The translations under genes were made by a program, and so were the position numbers. The notes under the pieces were generated by a model, which saw nothing but the letters and a program-made list of their open reading frames with translations, was not told the DNA's origin and did not search any database. Of a stretch of 64,000 bases of DNA, positions 37,995 through 48,539 are shown piece after piece. This DNA is from Branchiostoma floridae (taxonomy: Eukaryota > Chordata > Leptocardii > Amphioxiformes > Branchiostomatidae), in the NCBI RefSeq assembly GCF_000003815.2, contig NC_049996.1, forward strand, positions 4,663,482 through 4,727,481. The letters are read 5' to 3'. Each line of letters opens with the position of its first letter. Position 1 is the first letter of the stretch.

Positions 37995-38745
37995 TGAAAG
38001 AGGTCATATCTACGCCAAGACAGTCAGTGGCCACCTGTTTCACAGTTTGATGTACCGGTAGGTAACAACTGTCCCCCTCTGAACCGGGTGTGTGGTTACA
38101 ATGGTGTGGGTAGAGGCGAACTTGTAGTGGTTGGCTCTCTTCGTCCGGGCTGAAAACCTTCACACGGAAGGAGCATCCGACTGCATGGCTCTTCTTCCTC
38201 CGCCGTTTGCTCAGCCGTTTTCGTCTCGGGACGCCAGCCCTGTGGTACGCATACGTCTTCATGCTGCCAAGTAGACGGACCTCTTCGTTGTCGCGGATTT
38301 TCACGCTGACAGTAGTCTTTTTCGCCTGCATTACCCTCAGATGTACATTGTGTGTGTCCGACAGGTTTTCAAGGTGTTCTTCTAAGGTGTCCCGGGAGAT
38401 GATGCTGTTCTGGTAGTCATGGCGACTGACTGTGCGGGGTCTCGTGTGGATCTTGATTCCTGCATTAGGATCCCCCGCAGAAATGTTCATCTCTTGGAAA
38501 AGTTCGTAGCTTTCATCTTCCGAATCTTCACTGTCACTGTCGCTGTCGTCTTGAAACCCCAAGAACTCATCATCTTCGCTTTCACAAACGTTCTAAATAT
38601 CGTCGTTACCGACTGTGGTTATCTGGGATGTTTGTGGTTCTTCTACCGCAACGCCGACATTGCAAGAACAATTGTCCATGTGCTGTTTGAAGCACTCTCT
38701 TGTGATCCCGAACTTCTTGACATTTGTTTGATACACCGACGATAT
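37954..38745 (-). pseudogene. MULE transposase N-terminal region
   Basis: From acceptor TGTTTCAG it reads FGITRECFKQHMDNC, then an in-frame TAG (38595-38593), then an Asp/Ser/Glu-rich acidic stretch and CSFRVKVFSPD...VRLYPHHCNH, a FAR1/WRKY-GCM-like C...C...H-x-H finger. Lys/Arg-rich stretch RRKRLSKRRRKK may be a nuclear localisation signal. It runs into the LINE fragment at about 37990. Confidence 0.65.
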
Positions 38746-38759
38746 CTGAAACAATGTTG

Positions 38760-39480
38760 AATGTTACGTCAGAAGTTGTCAACTAAACGTTTATAGAACT
38801 TACAATCCGAGGTGGATTTTGGTTGTTGAATTCAGAGGTCACCTAATCCATTCAGTTACTAAAAGAAACATTAGCAATAAGTTGTATTACCACTAAAGTA
38901 GCTTTGTTACCATTATTGTTTTAACTATGAATAAATTATCGTGTTTACATAGCTAGGTGACGGACGTATTCAAATTCTGGAAGTGGTTTTGCATCACATT
39001 GAAGATAACTTTCAAACATGTGAACGTCTTTGTCAAAGTTACAAGTGTGTTGTCAGCTACTTTTGCATAATTACAAGAAGATTAACAAATGAAATAAACA
39101 AAATGAAGCAGAATGACTGATTATATGGTGCGTGATTTACGCTGACTGTATTATATGTAACAGAACGGATCTTATTTTCGAAGATAGAACCTCCTTGACA
39201 TAACGAAGCATATGCTGCAAAACACATCGCGGTGTAACTTTGTGCAGTATGTGCAACATGAGTCACTCAGTTCTAAACTGAGTACATTGTATCAAGGTCT
39301 TCGGCCGGGACGCTATTTAGCACACGGCACTATTTTGGGACTGCCGAATACAAATTATATGTAACTTAAAAATGTAACGTTTATAGTTTATGTTTGGACA
39401 GTGACAATTATAAAGTTGTTATTGGCGCTTAGCAAAGATTTTTGTATAATGACTAATCATGATTTTTTTACAGGATCGTT
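38760..39480. other. MULE intron, nothing else seen
   Basis: Lies between the donor at 39505 and the acceptor at 38745. AT-rich, no recognisable feature. Confidence 0.4.
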
Positions 39481-39504
39481 GACAAATAAATTTTTTTTGC
39501 TTAC

Positions 39505-39830
39505 CGATTTCCATTTCTCCCGCCATGACCGGTGAACCAAATATGAACCGGGATGCGCTGTTAGGTGACTGTCCTGGAAAATGCGTTCGGTGTCTTCTCT
39601 CGCTCGTAGTCTGTGATTTGGGGCGTCACAATGCGCCACAAAATCCTCAGCCAGGACAGTTTAGATTTGATTTCCCTCCATTTTTGTAGGCGGCCCGTCC
39701 TGGAGAGCTTGCTCTTGTTTGGAAATGTTGGGTCAACTCGACAAATCTCACTTTCGTTGGGATCCGTTCCGTCACGTAGCGACCGCTCCATTGGCGCGAG
39801 CGTGACACCATTGAAAGTGTAAAACTTCAT
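39505..39830 (-). pseudogene. MULE transposase gene, first exon (frameshifted)
   Basis: Starts with ATG at 39830 and ends at donor TCG|GTAAGC. The first frame reads MKFYTFNGVTLAPMERSLRD. Near the middle the frame that reaches the donor is a different one (RSWREKWKS), implying a frameshift. The phase at the donor (0) fits the acceptor at 38745. Confidence 0.4.
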
Positions 39831-40074
39831 TTCTACAGTCCCGAGGCGTTTTGATCATCCAACTTTCAAAGTTAACTATATTCAAGCTGATCGATCTAGA
39901 CGTACGGAAGAACTCAAAACAGCAACTCAAATGCGCTTGGGTTGAGTTTAGGACATTTACATGAAACTAGGGGGATACAAGGGGTGCGATTGGCTGATTG
40001 TCGACTGCGGTCAGTGACCTGCTAGCAGCCATCTGATTGGTCCTCACTAGAAACCGCCAGATATCTACTGAATG

Positions 40075-40310
40075 TGAAATAGTGTACACGGGGGGGTGGG
40101 GGGGGGGGTAGGTCTACAGTATCAACTTTTCCCTCACTATTGTTACAAGCAATGTAACAACGTTCAATTTCCACAACAACTGTGCCGACTTCTTGCCAAT
40201 TTGTTTTTCCAAAAGTACATTTGAACTTGTTAAACGAATATATGTCCATTTTTGAATGATAGTTACAAACTTCAATATGGATTGTACCGACACAGATGAG
40301 CTCCATATTA
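40075..40310. repeat. Segmental or dispersed block matching 33073-33165
   Basis: Shares GGTCTACAGTATCAA, CAATGTAACAA and AACAACTGTGCCGACTT in order. Preceded by a G run (40090-40108). Confidence 0.65.
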
Positions 40311-40574
40311 ACCTATGCCCATTGTTTCAGCTCACAAAACAAATGGCTAGAAGGTTGGTTACAGCAACTTTACTGAATAAGGCCACACTGACTTAATTGT
40401 ATGATATCTTATGGAGACCTCAAAAGTGATGCGAGAGGCCAACAAAATTAACAGCCCTGGCAAAGAAATGCTGCAAAACTACAAGACTAAACATCCAGTC
40501 TATTCTTTCAATGGCTCAGTTTTTCATTTGCCATTTCAAAAATGTTCTATTGCCATTTTTTTTTCAAAGTGGGG

Positions 40575-40940
40575 AACAAGGGCGCTGTTGTCTCCTTGCC
40601 CTAACCATGTGCCCCTTACCCTGAAGAGCAGATCCTCTGGCAAACATAAACTTCTTATTGACCAGGGATGTTATTGGGTGACATGTGGCCAAAGTGGTTT
40701 CTTTAAAAATAATAAGGAGAAAATAAATGCACGTGTGTATGTTCGTTATCCATAAAATTAAGTCACAGTGAACTAAGCTTCAAAGAAGCCGCTGGTATAA
40801 TGAGGCTTCCATACAAATTTGGTGATGCAGAAATAATGATAAAAAGGGCAAAAAGCAACATAATCATGAAATAGTTCCAAGCTTAGCGCCGGGGGCCATC
40901 CTCCATCAAATATGACCTCACTGCAAAATTTGACCCAAAG
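40575..40940 (+). repeat. Dispersed repeat family D, copy 1
   Basis: Shares CCATGTGCCCCTTA, ATTGACCAGGGATG, AGAAGCCGC and TGATGCAGAAA phrases with 51838-52140, and in reverse with 62840-62955. Non-coding as far as I can see. Confidence 0.7.
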
Positions 40941-41244
40941 CAGCTTATGCTTGCAGAGCTTTATGTGTTTCAGATTTCTTTTGAACAGAATACGTAATGA
41001 AAACGTGTATATTTACCTATATTGGAAATTTAACCAAAGACCGTTTTGGCACACCGTCCGCTCTATTTCTTTAGCGCACATAACATTACCATGGACAGCC
41101 TAATAGACAATCCAATCGTCTTCACCAGAAAATGTCTGCCAAGATACCACATCTATCATTTGGGTGGAGCAGCTGTGTTCGGGTGTTACCAAAATGACAG
41201 CATAACAATTTAAAAAGACAAGAAAAATGCTCAGCCTAAGAACT

Positions 41245-41480
41245 GGCCACTAGGAATAGCGTTCTCGCCGCGCTCTCTCTGCGACCTAAAATTTGACATA
41301 TCGCTCAATGAATCGTACAGAAAAGAAACGAATCTTTTTATAACGTGTGTGTTTTGTTGTCTTCTAAGCCACACCGTTACGTATTGTATGATATACCCAG
41401 TGAGAAAGCCAAGGTTACATATATCATATGTAGTTCGCAGTGAGAGCCCAGCGCGATCGCCGTCTAGTGGAATGGGAGCC
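41245..41480. mobile_element. MITE with CCACTAGGA ends and GAGAGCGC motifs, copy 1
   Basis: Ends CCACTAGGAATAGCG and, inverted, CTAGACGGCGATCGCG. The interior matches 60186-60426 in opposite orientation (AAATTTGACATATCG, GTATATCATAC). Followed by CCTTAAAGGTGGGGTCACAC, as at 61760. Confidence 0.75.
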
Positions 41481-41589
41481 TTAAAGGTGGGGTCACACAT
41501 GCGTATATATTAAAGTCCGTTTGAGCTTTGTTTGAGCGTATGACGCTCTTAGCCTCTACCAGGCTCGACAGGTCACGGGAAAAATAGTA

Positions 41590-42560
41590 CAAACCGGACA
41601 AATATAGATACATAACATGCCAGATGAGTTAGCTGACCGAGAAGTATGGTTAGCGACCCCACTGTGCGAAAGGGTGTGATTTCCGGACAAAGTCGGAGTT
41701 GACATATTTTTGGACATGCTAAATATTCGGACTGTGTCCGGGCACGATGTTCAATATTTCCAATATCTGGAAATATCATGAGTCAGGAATTGTCTTGTTA
41801 TGTATCCGGACAAATAAGACTTTCCTGTTTTTCAAGATACGCGCCATTGACGTTTCTTGCCTCCGTATACGTGATACGATCTACATTCTTTACATATCCA
41901 AGGTCCATATATTTCGATAAGGAATACCCGGACAAATTAGGAGTTTGCACGAAGCATGATGTGCATTATTTCTGGGCCATTGTCAGATGACATGTTCATA
42001 TTCATTATGTCTCAGAATATCATGAGTCATGAAATGTTTCAGCACATGCCCGGACGGATAGAATTTCCCGTTCTTCCGAATATTTGTCAGGGACGTTTCA
42101 TGTTTTCGAATTCATACTATTTTCTTTTCTTTCCATTTACGAGACATATCCGCGACAGATATTCCATGGATTAGTTTTAGGACAGATTCGGAGTTAGCAT
42201 ATTTTGACCGTTACCGATAAAGGTATTCTATACGTGAATTGTGAATCAGTGATTGTTTTATTGCGCATCTGAACAAATAAGACTGCAATTTTTTGCCGAA
42301 ATTTTCGCTCCTTCCGAATTCATATTCCGTTCCATTTACGACAGATGTCCAAAACAGAAACATTCCAGAGATCAGTTTTCGGACAACTTAATGGTTAACA
42401 AATTACTTTTCTTGTCATACATGAATCTGAGATTGTTTTGTTGGTTATCCTAAAAAAAGGTTTCCTATCTTGTCAAATACACGTCATTAACGTTTTTGCT
42501 TCTGTATATGTGTTTTTATTCTACAACGAGTATGCCCGATGTCAAGGTATGTTTACTCTT
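41590..42560. repeat. Degenerate ~240-bp tandem array with TCCGGACAA core
   Basis: Related units begin near 41775, 42019, 42245 and 42425 (spacings 244, 226, 180), each opening ATCATGAGT or a variant and followed by (T/C)CCGGACAAATA, a TTTCCTGTT...CC block and CATT(G/A)ACGTTT. A second half-unit core (CCGGACAAAT(T/C)...GGAGTT) sits about 120 bp in. Partial unit upstream from about 41590. Confidence 0.75.
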
Positions 42561-42597
42561 TAATTTTCTGGTAATTGAAGCTTAAGCTTCCATATAC

Positions 42598-43416
42598 ATG
42601 TGCAAATATACTGACATCGACATTTACAATCAAATAACACAGAAAACAATCTTTGCGATGGTAACAATTATGAGTCAAGTATTATTGTTTCTTTGCATAT
42701 CCGGACAATATCTTGAACAAAGTTCACTCAAAACACTCCACCCCAGCGGTGCAGTTTGGGATAGGTCCATATCCGGACAATATCTTGAACAAAGTTCAGT
42801 CAAAACACTCCACCCCAGCGGTGCAGTTTGGGATAGGTCCATATCCGGACAATATCTTGAACAAAGTTCAGTCAAAACACTCCACACCAGCGGTGCAGTT
42901 TGGGATAGGTCCATATCCGGACAATATCTTGATCAAAGTTCAGTCAAAACACTCCACACCAGCGGTGCAGTTTGGGATAGGTCCATATCCGGACAATATC
43001 TTGAACAAAGTTCAGTCAAAACACTCCACCCCAGCGGTGCAGTTTGGGATAGGTCCAAATCCGGACAATATAATGACAAAAAGTCACTCATGATATTGAA
43101 TACCTGCGTTGCTGTGTGGGAATGGTTCATATCCGGACAATATCACGAGGCAACTTCACTCGTAAAGCGGTTATGCAAGCTGTGCAAAGTGCCGAGCAGA
43201 CCAGAACGTTGGCATGTCAACGGTGCGCCTACTGGGGCAGTCGCTGCAGATAACAGCCTACACCGCGCCACAGCGTTTGCTGCTGTGTACAACTTTGAAA
43301 CTGGTAAGTACATGATGCATTTATTCACAAAAATAATGCACAATACCATGTGTTTCTGTGAAACAGGCATGATGGATGACACTAACTTGCTTGGAACCAT
43401 CTGGAGGAGTCATTAG
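42598..43416 (+). CDS. ORF over the 72-bp array, probably not a gene
   Basis: 272 codons including a 24-residue repeat (SGQYLEQSS...). The unique C-terminal part reads RPERWHVNGAPTGAVAAD and reaches a good donor (ACTG|GTAAGT) at 43304, so a real exon at about 43140-43303 is possible. I found no partner exon or known domain. Confidence 0.15.
   Translation: MCKYTDIDIYNQITQKTIFAMVTIMSQVLLFLCISGQYLEQSSLKTLHPSGAVWDRSISGQYLEQSSVKTLHPSGAVWDRSISGQYLEQSSVKTLHTSGAVWDRSISGQYLDQSSVKTLHTSGAVWDRSISGQYLEQSSVKTLHPSGAVWDRSKSGQYNDKKSLMILNTCVAVWEWFISGQYHEATSLVKRLCKLCKVPSRPERWHVNGAPTGAVAADNSLHRATAFAAVYNFETGKYMMHLFTKIMHNTMCFCETGMMDDTNLLGTIWRSH
42699..43132. repeat. 72-bp tandem repeat array, 6 copies
   Basis: ATCCGGACAATATCTTGAAC recurs at an exact 72-bp spacing (CCGG at 42701, 42773, 42845, 42917, 42989, 43061, 43133). 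The first five units are nearly identical; the sixth is strongly diverged. As 72 is a multiple of 3, several frames stay open on both strands. Confidence 0.97.
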
Positions 43417-43589
43417 GTAACAAGACTATATTAGGAAGTCACATGACTTAACTAGACCAATAGTTGACAGCAGTTAGGTTTGAAACCAGCGGCCGCCCAC
43501 CGCTAGCCGCTACCGGACCAAGAAGTGAGTAGTGTAGCTCTCTAGTACATAGATTGTATATACATAGCAGTTACCGTTCTTAGTTATAT

Positions 43590-43915
43590 TTCAGCCATAC
43601 CATAGGTATGGTGAAATATATTGTATTCGTAATGTTTCTTTCTTTCTTTCTTTCTCCTGTCAAATTTTCAAAGCGATTCATCTCCGCCGTTTCTGGACCA
43701 AATGACTTGAAATTTGGCACAAGGGTAGATTGGACCAATACCCAAATGTGTTTTTTTCATTTTTTTCATATCTACTCCTAAAATGATTTTATTTAGGTTT
43801 TATTGCAACTTTTGGACCAAAACTGTATATTTTGGCCCCCTGTACCATGGTATTACATCCAATTGACCTGAAATTTGGCACAGAGGTGCCCTAGATACTT
43901 ATTCAAAGGATCCAT
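43590..43915 (-). repeat. Repeat family C, inverted copy with (TTTC)n
   Basis: Inverse of 23700-23950: CGGCGGAGATGAATC, TTGGCACA(G/A)GGGTAGATTGG and TGGACCAAAACTGTATATTTT phrases. The (TTTC)n tract at 43629-43652 takes the place of the long (AAAG)n at 23.9 kb. Confidence 0.8.
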
Positions 43916-44154
43916 GTATAATATGTGGTATAAATCTCTTCAAAATGGCTCCTTAAGGAGGTTTTGTGGGAGAGTTTAGAATAGGTAAGGTTGGAGTGCC
44001 GAGGTCAACGACCTCTAGGTCATTCTGGTGTGTCAGGGCCACAGGTGTGCCAGGTAGATCCAATTATCTACCTACCTACCTAGTCCATAGACATCCAGGT
44101 GGTTGGTGGGCAAGGTAAATCCAATTAATGGCCAGCCAATGAGCGAGCTTATTT

Positions 44155-44900
44155 TGCTGGAAGAGTCCATTGTTGGACAGGGGGTGTATTTTAAAATTTA
44201 CTTTTAGACTTTGGTGATAATGCTAATGTTTTTTTTAGCGGAAATGTTTTCGCACTGATCCACTTGACATAAGACTACTACTGGGACAGTCCATTTTTAC
44301 ACATAGGGGGGATTTTAAAAAAATCAGTTTTGGACATGGGTGATGATTCCGAATTCCATTTGTTAAATGGAAGTTTACCCCCACCTGAAGACTGTACATG
44401 AGGAGGATTCGGCAGCCAATCAGTAAGCGTTGTGTTATCTGGAAGAGCCCATTCATGCACGGGGGACTTTTTTAAAATTCAGTTTTGGACTGGGTTGCTT
44501 CTTATACAAAAGGCCATGTACTGTGAGTATTTCTGGACTTGTCTATTGTGCAATTTCAAACAGGGTGAGCTGGGAGATTCCATTCTTCGACGAAGGGGGT
44601 ATTTTTTTAAAATTCATTTTGTGGACTTTGCTGACTGTTTTAGCTGATATATTTTTGGATCGCTCCACTTAACATAGGGGTATAACAGGAAGAGTCGATT
44701 CTTGCACAGAGGGGGGATTTTTTTCAAATATGGTTTTGGACGGCTGATGATTCCAAATTCCATTTCTTAGCGGAAGTGTTTTTGGAGTCGTCTATTTTTT
44801 TGAGTCCATTCTTGAAGGGGTTTTTGTAAGATTCATTTTTGCTCATAAGTGTGATTAGTAGTTAGAAGTCATTTTAAGCAGAAGTGTTCCATTTTTGCAC
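44155..44900. repeat. Degenerate tandem array GGAAGAGTCCATT...GGGGGGATTTTTTTAAAA
   Basis: About six related units near 44157, 44281, 44450, 44575, 44691 and 44790. Each has a (A/G)GTCCATTCTTGCAC-like start, a G run, ATTTTTTTAAAATTCA and TTTTGGAC. Spacing about 115-170 bp. Confidence 0.75.
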
Positions 44901-45529
44901 ATGAGTGATTTTAGAACAGTCTATTGTTACATGAGGAGGGATATGGCTGAAATATGCTGTATTTGCTCTCAAGCAAATGTCGGCCTTTCTAGTTCTGTAT
45001 ATGTCTGTCAGCAATGTCTGTTATCCCTTCCTAGTGTTTTGTGTATTTAATAATTAGTAGTGTGATCTCTTTGTAAAGATTGTTGTATGATAGATCACTT
45101 CTCTTTCAGCTGGAACCCCCGCGTGTCATCCCCGGCTTGTTTACAAATTCCCCGTTCCATAGTTAGTTGTTAAAATTCTCATATTATTTTGTGCTGTAAG
45201 TGCCGTAACGGTTGCTTCTAAACTTTCCTGTCCTGTTGTTTTGGCTGGCTAAATCTTTAATAGAACCAAGGAGGAACTGCAATCTCCTTGCTAGGACCAA
45301 TTATGTGATTGTGTGCATATTCAAATTTGCTGTCTACGTGCCAAAACGTGGGCAATCTTTTAGTATCCGTAAGTGGTAAGTACCGTCTCCGTACGAACTC
45401 GTATGGAATTCGACGGATTAGAAGCACGCAGACACGACGTAGAACTTTAAGTGCATGTAGAACTTTCTCTGCGATCGGGCTGCGGATTTGCCCCCCGAAC
45501 GTGCCAGTACGTGCCATGAAATGGCGACT

Positions 45530-46680
45530 ATTTGCATACCCCTGGCGGGAAACGTTGGAACATCTTCGGTCACCACGCCATTTACAACAGGACGCGCTTT
45601 CGACAACTTATGGCTACAAGCACAAGGAACGCAAACGTTTGTTACCTTCACCAAGAAGGTTATGTATTCTGTTCCACTTGTCTGTCTTTAAGTGGGTCTG
45701 ACGCCAGCATAACTCAAAAAGTGAATGTATCCTCATGATACTTGGTAGGTGGGTAGGAATTTGTAAAACAAATGGTCCTCCTAGCAACTTCTTACGGTAC
45801 TGTAGTGTATTTGCAATCGTCTACAAGAATAATTTTGGCTTGAAGATTTTCCTACATATTTATTTGTGATTGTATGTAGACAAGAAGTAAAGTTGCATGC
45901 AGGAGATCGTTAGATTTGAATCTGGAAAGAGGAAATGGCCATGATATCATTCTGACATTGTAATGTTTCTAATTCCAAGTCTCCTTTAAAACTTGTTCCC
46001 AATTTAGGTATGTTGCAATTCTAAGAGAACCACTGCAGCGGATTCAGTCTGCTTTCAGCTATTTCCATCTGGAAAAAGGCTTTCCTGGACTTCAGAACGA
46101 AACTCCCAAAGGAATCGCTCCTGTCACCACCTACATTGACAGGCCAAGATACTGGGACCCACTGTTTAAGCTTAAGTCTGTGAGAACTAAGACTTGGAAC
46201 AACATGGTATTGCTGAGAGAGCATCTTTGCTTTAGGAACTGCATGTCGCGCGATTTTGGACTTGCAGAGGGAGATTACAGTAACCACACTGCCGTTGAGG
46301 AGTTTGTACGAGACCGTGATCGAAAACGATTTTAAAACGATGCTGATCTTGGAGTATCTTCCAGCATCCTTGATTCTACTGAAGCGACGCATGTGCTGGA
46401 CTTTCTACGACATTCTTTACATAACGGGGCCTCACTCAAGAAATCAGAAATACAGAATCAAGGCTCCCATAACGGACGAGATGAAACGCACGTTTTAAGA
46501 GCACAACTACGCCGACTTGGTGTTATACACTCGTTTTAACGAATCGCTTCACAGACAGGTCAGGAGAGCGCTGACTTTCAGGAAGAAGTGAATCATTTCA
46601 AACACGTCAACAGCAATGTCTTTAAGTACTGCCATTCGAAGACAAGACAAGAGAAAGGCGACTTCTTTGTTGAGAAAAGC
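45530..46680 (+). pseudogene. Galactose-3-O-sulfotransferase-like pseudogene
   Basis: First block (45540-45630) reads GGKRWNIFGHHAIYNRTRFR. The second, after acceptor CCAATTTAG at 46008, reads YVAILREPLQRIQSAFSYFH, the conserved region of Gal-3-O-sulfotransferases (I-L-R-E-P...S-A-F-x-Y-F). A frameshift near 46300 leads to ENDFKTMLILEYLPASLILL and KRRMCWTFYDILY, then a TAA at 46496-46498. The same frame continues NYADLVLYTRFNESLHRQV and a second frameshift gives ADFQEEVNHFKHVNSNVF. The family moves sulfate from PAPS onto galactose in the Golgi. No transmembrane start or PAPS-binding KTGSST motif was found. Confidence 0.6.
45670..45800 (+). repeat. Repeat family A, short fragment
   Basis: CATAACTCAAAAAGTGAATG, TACTTGGTAGGTGGGTAGG and CCTCCTAGCAACTTCTTACG match one module of family A. 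It sits in the gap between the two sulfotransferase blocks. Confidence 0.55.
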
Positions 46681-46719
46681 AGATGGAACGACGCTTTATC
46701 CTTTGGCAAAGTACTTTGC

Positions 46720-48530
46720 GTACGATTAGTTCGTCGTATCCCCGTCGTATCCATTTTTGATTATACTGCTGCTGGGATCCCTGTCACAGGGGTAGGCAGC
46801 AGTCGGATAGTCTTCACACTGTGCTTCCATGCGGCTGATCTGTCCAGTGAGTCCAGCTATGGGCTTCAACTTCATGGTTTGCCTCGATGGCCGGACCCTA
46901 CCTTCCGCACCCGCAAGTTAGCGAGGCCCGCGACAATACCGGCTGCTCGTCGGTGACTGCTACCGGCACTGCATGTGCCTTTATCTGTATGAAGAACTTT
47001 CCATTTCGGTTTGGATAGGGTTTTTTACGGCCGGATATCCTTCCTGTCCCTATCCAACCTGTAACCGCACTAACTGGGCTATCACATCATCCATCACACC
47101 AGTCTGTCAGTTTATCGCCAGCTGCCGCGATGAAGCTACCCCAGGTCAGGTAGGAGCTTTGTATCGGGGGCTCGTCCCTTAGACAGGCTGCTTCCACTCC
47201 AGCTGATGACCCCTGTCTGGCCAACTCGCTAACCCTGAGTAGGGGGAGGGGGAGGGCTACCAGATCCTGTCCCTTGTAGAAGAGGGACGGAAAACTGCTA
47301 AAGTGGGTTATAGAAATGTTGATTGGCCAAAGTAATTGAAGAAAAAGTCAATAAAAATATATATAAACAAGAGTGGGAGGGGGCAGAAAGGCTGTTGGAT
47401 ATTGGCATGTCATGCGCTCTAACTATGTAAACAAAACAAAAAATGAACATAAGGACACATTAAACCCTGTCATCTACTTCCAATAACACTAAAATTGGCC
47501 TACAAGAGACCCTCCACACAAAGGATTAAGATGTATACATATCCCATGTGCATCAGGATCCAAGGATGCGGCCATCTTGGATCTGACCCTTGACCCCCCA
47601 ATAGAAAATACTGGGATAAGTTACTTAGACCAAGGTATCAGCATACAGGGCACAGAGATTTAGAAAAGAGGGAGGCTGCTGTTCACCCAAAGAAGTCGCC
47701 TCAAAAACCACGAAAACGGCGTAATGCTGGTTCACCTTTATCCATGGGGTAACCAATGCCCGTCGTTTAAAAAAAAACAAGATGTGTTTAGGGATCGATA
47801 AGAAGTCGTCGGCGGTTTCAAACTGCAATGTTTTGGACATGTCAGAATCTTAAAACAGCCGTCCTTCGACTCTATATCCCTGAATACCCTGTTTTCAAAG
47901 ATAACGGACATAGGAAAACTACAGTATAAAGAGTTAAAGCGAAAAAGGTGCTAGAATAAAATGTAATACTGGTATGTTTTACTGTACTTTGGCACCTTGG
48001 CCTCCTGAATTGAATTGTGTTACAATTGACTCTATAATGGAAATGTATTGCATGCAAAACGTGAAATAGAAAGACAACGAAACAAACAAAACGTAGAAAT
48101 ATTAGTTGTTATCAAGGAAATTCGAATTGAGTGATTTTTCAAACCGAGGAGGTGCTTTTTGGTCATCAACGTACCGCAATGATAGGACATTCACACTATA
48201 GACTGATCAAACTTCACCCTTCTTTTTCTAGCCACTTACATTCTAAGTTAGAAAAAACGAAAACCGGGAAAGTAATTACTCCATTGATTTGAAATTTGGA
48301 GGATATTGATAAAAGGCTTCAAACTATGAAGTTGTGCCTCAAAATCTGAGTTGTGCTTGTTATTTCTGGGTCAGGCTGAGAACTTATTGATCACCCCTCG
48401 TAATTATAGTCTGTGCTATTGAATAACTGTGCCTTGAATGTGATAAACCGTTATTTTCCTCCGTTGAAATTATAGACATTTGTTAAGAATGTCGTAGTAC
48501 CTTAACAAAAGAAAATAGCCACAGTAGGTA
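46720..48530. other. No gene confirmed
   Basis: 46980-47260 contains GGGTTTTTTACGGCCGGATA near CCCTATCC, typical of a dispersed repeat. A minus-strand ORF at 47625-47840 has no recognisable family. The rest is unassigned. Confidence 0.35.
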
Positions 48531-48539
48531 TATACCCCC

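Larger units (their letters stand above)
34900..39850 (-). mobile_element. MULE (Mutator-like) DNA transposon, interrupted
   Basis: Minus-strand transposase gene in at least two exons, split by a nested LINE fragment (about 36935-37994). Parts in order: first exon 39830-39505 with donor G|GTAAGC; second exon from an acceptor at 38745; N-terminal DNA-binding zinc finger; MULE catalytic domain; SWIM zinc finger; C-terminal zinc ribbon. Terminal inverted repeats were not identified, so outer limits are approximate. Confidence 0.7.

Noticed and set aside
42598-43130. CRISPR-like array or repeat protein
   Set aside because: The 72-bp units are continuous, with no distinct repeat and spacer, in a eukaryotic genome; all frames are open because 72 is divisible by 3.
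47625-47840. Minus-strand ORF of 71 codons as a gene
   Set aside because: No family, no convincing splice sites and no partner copy.
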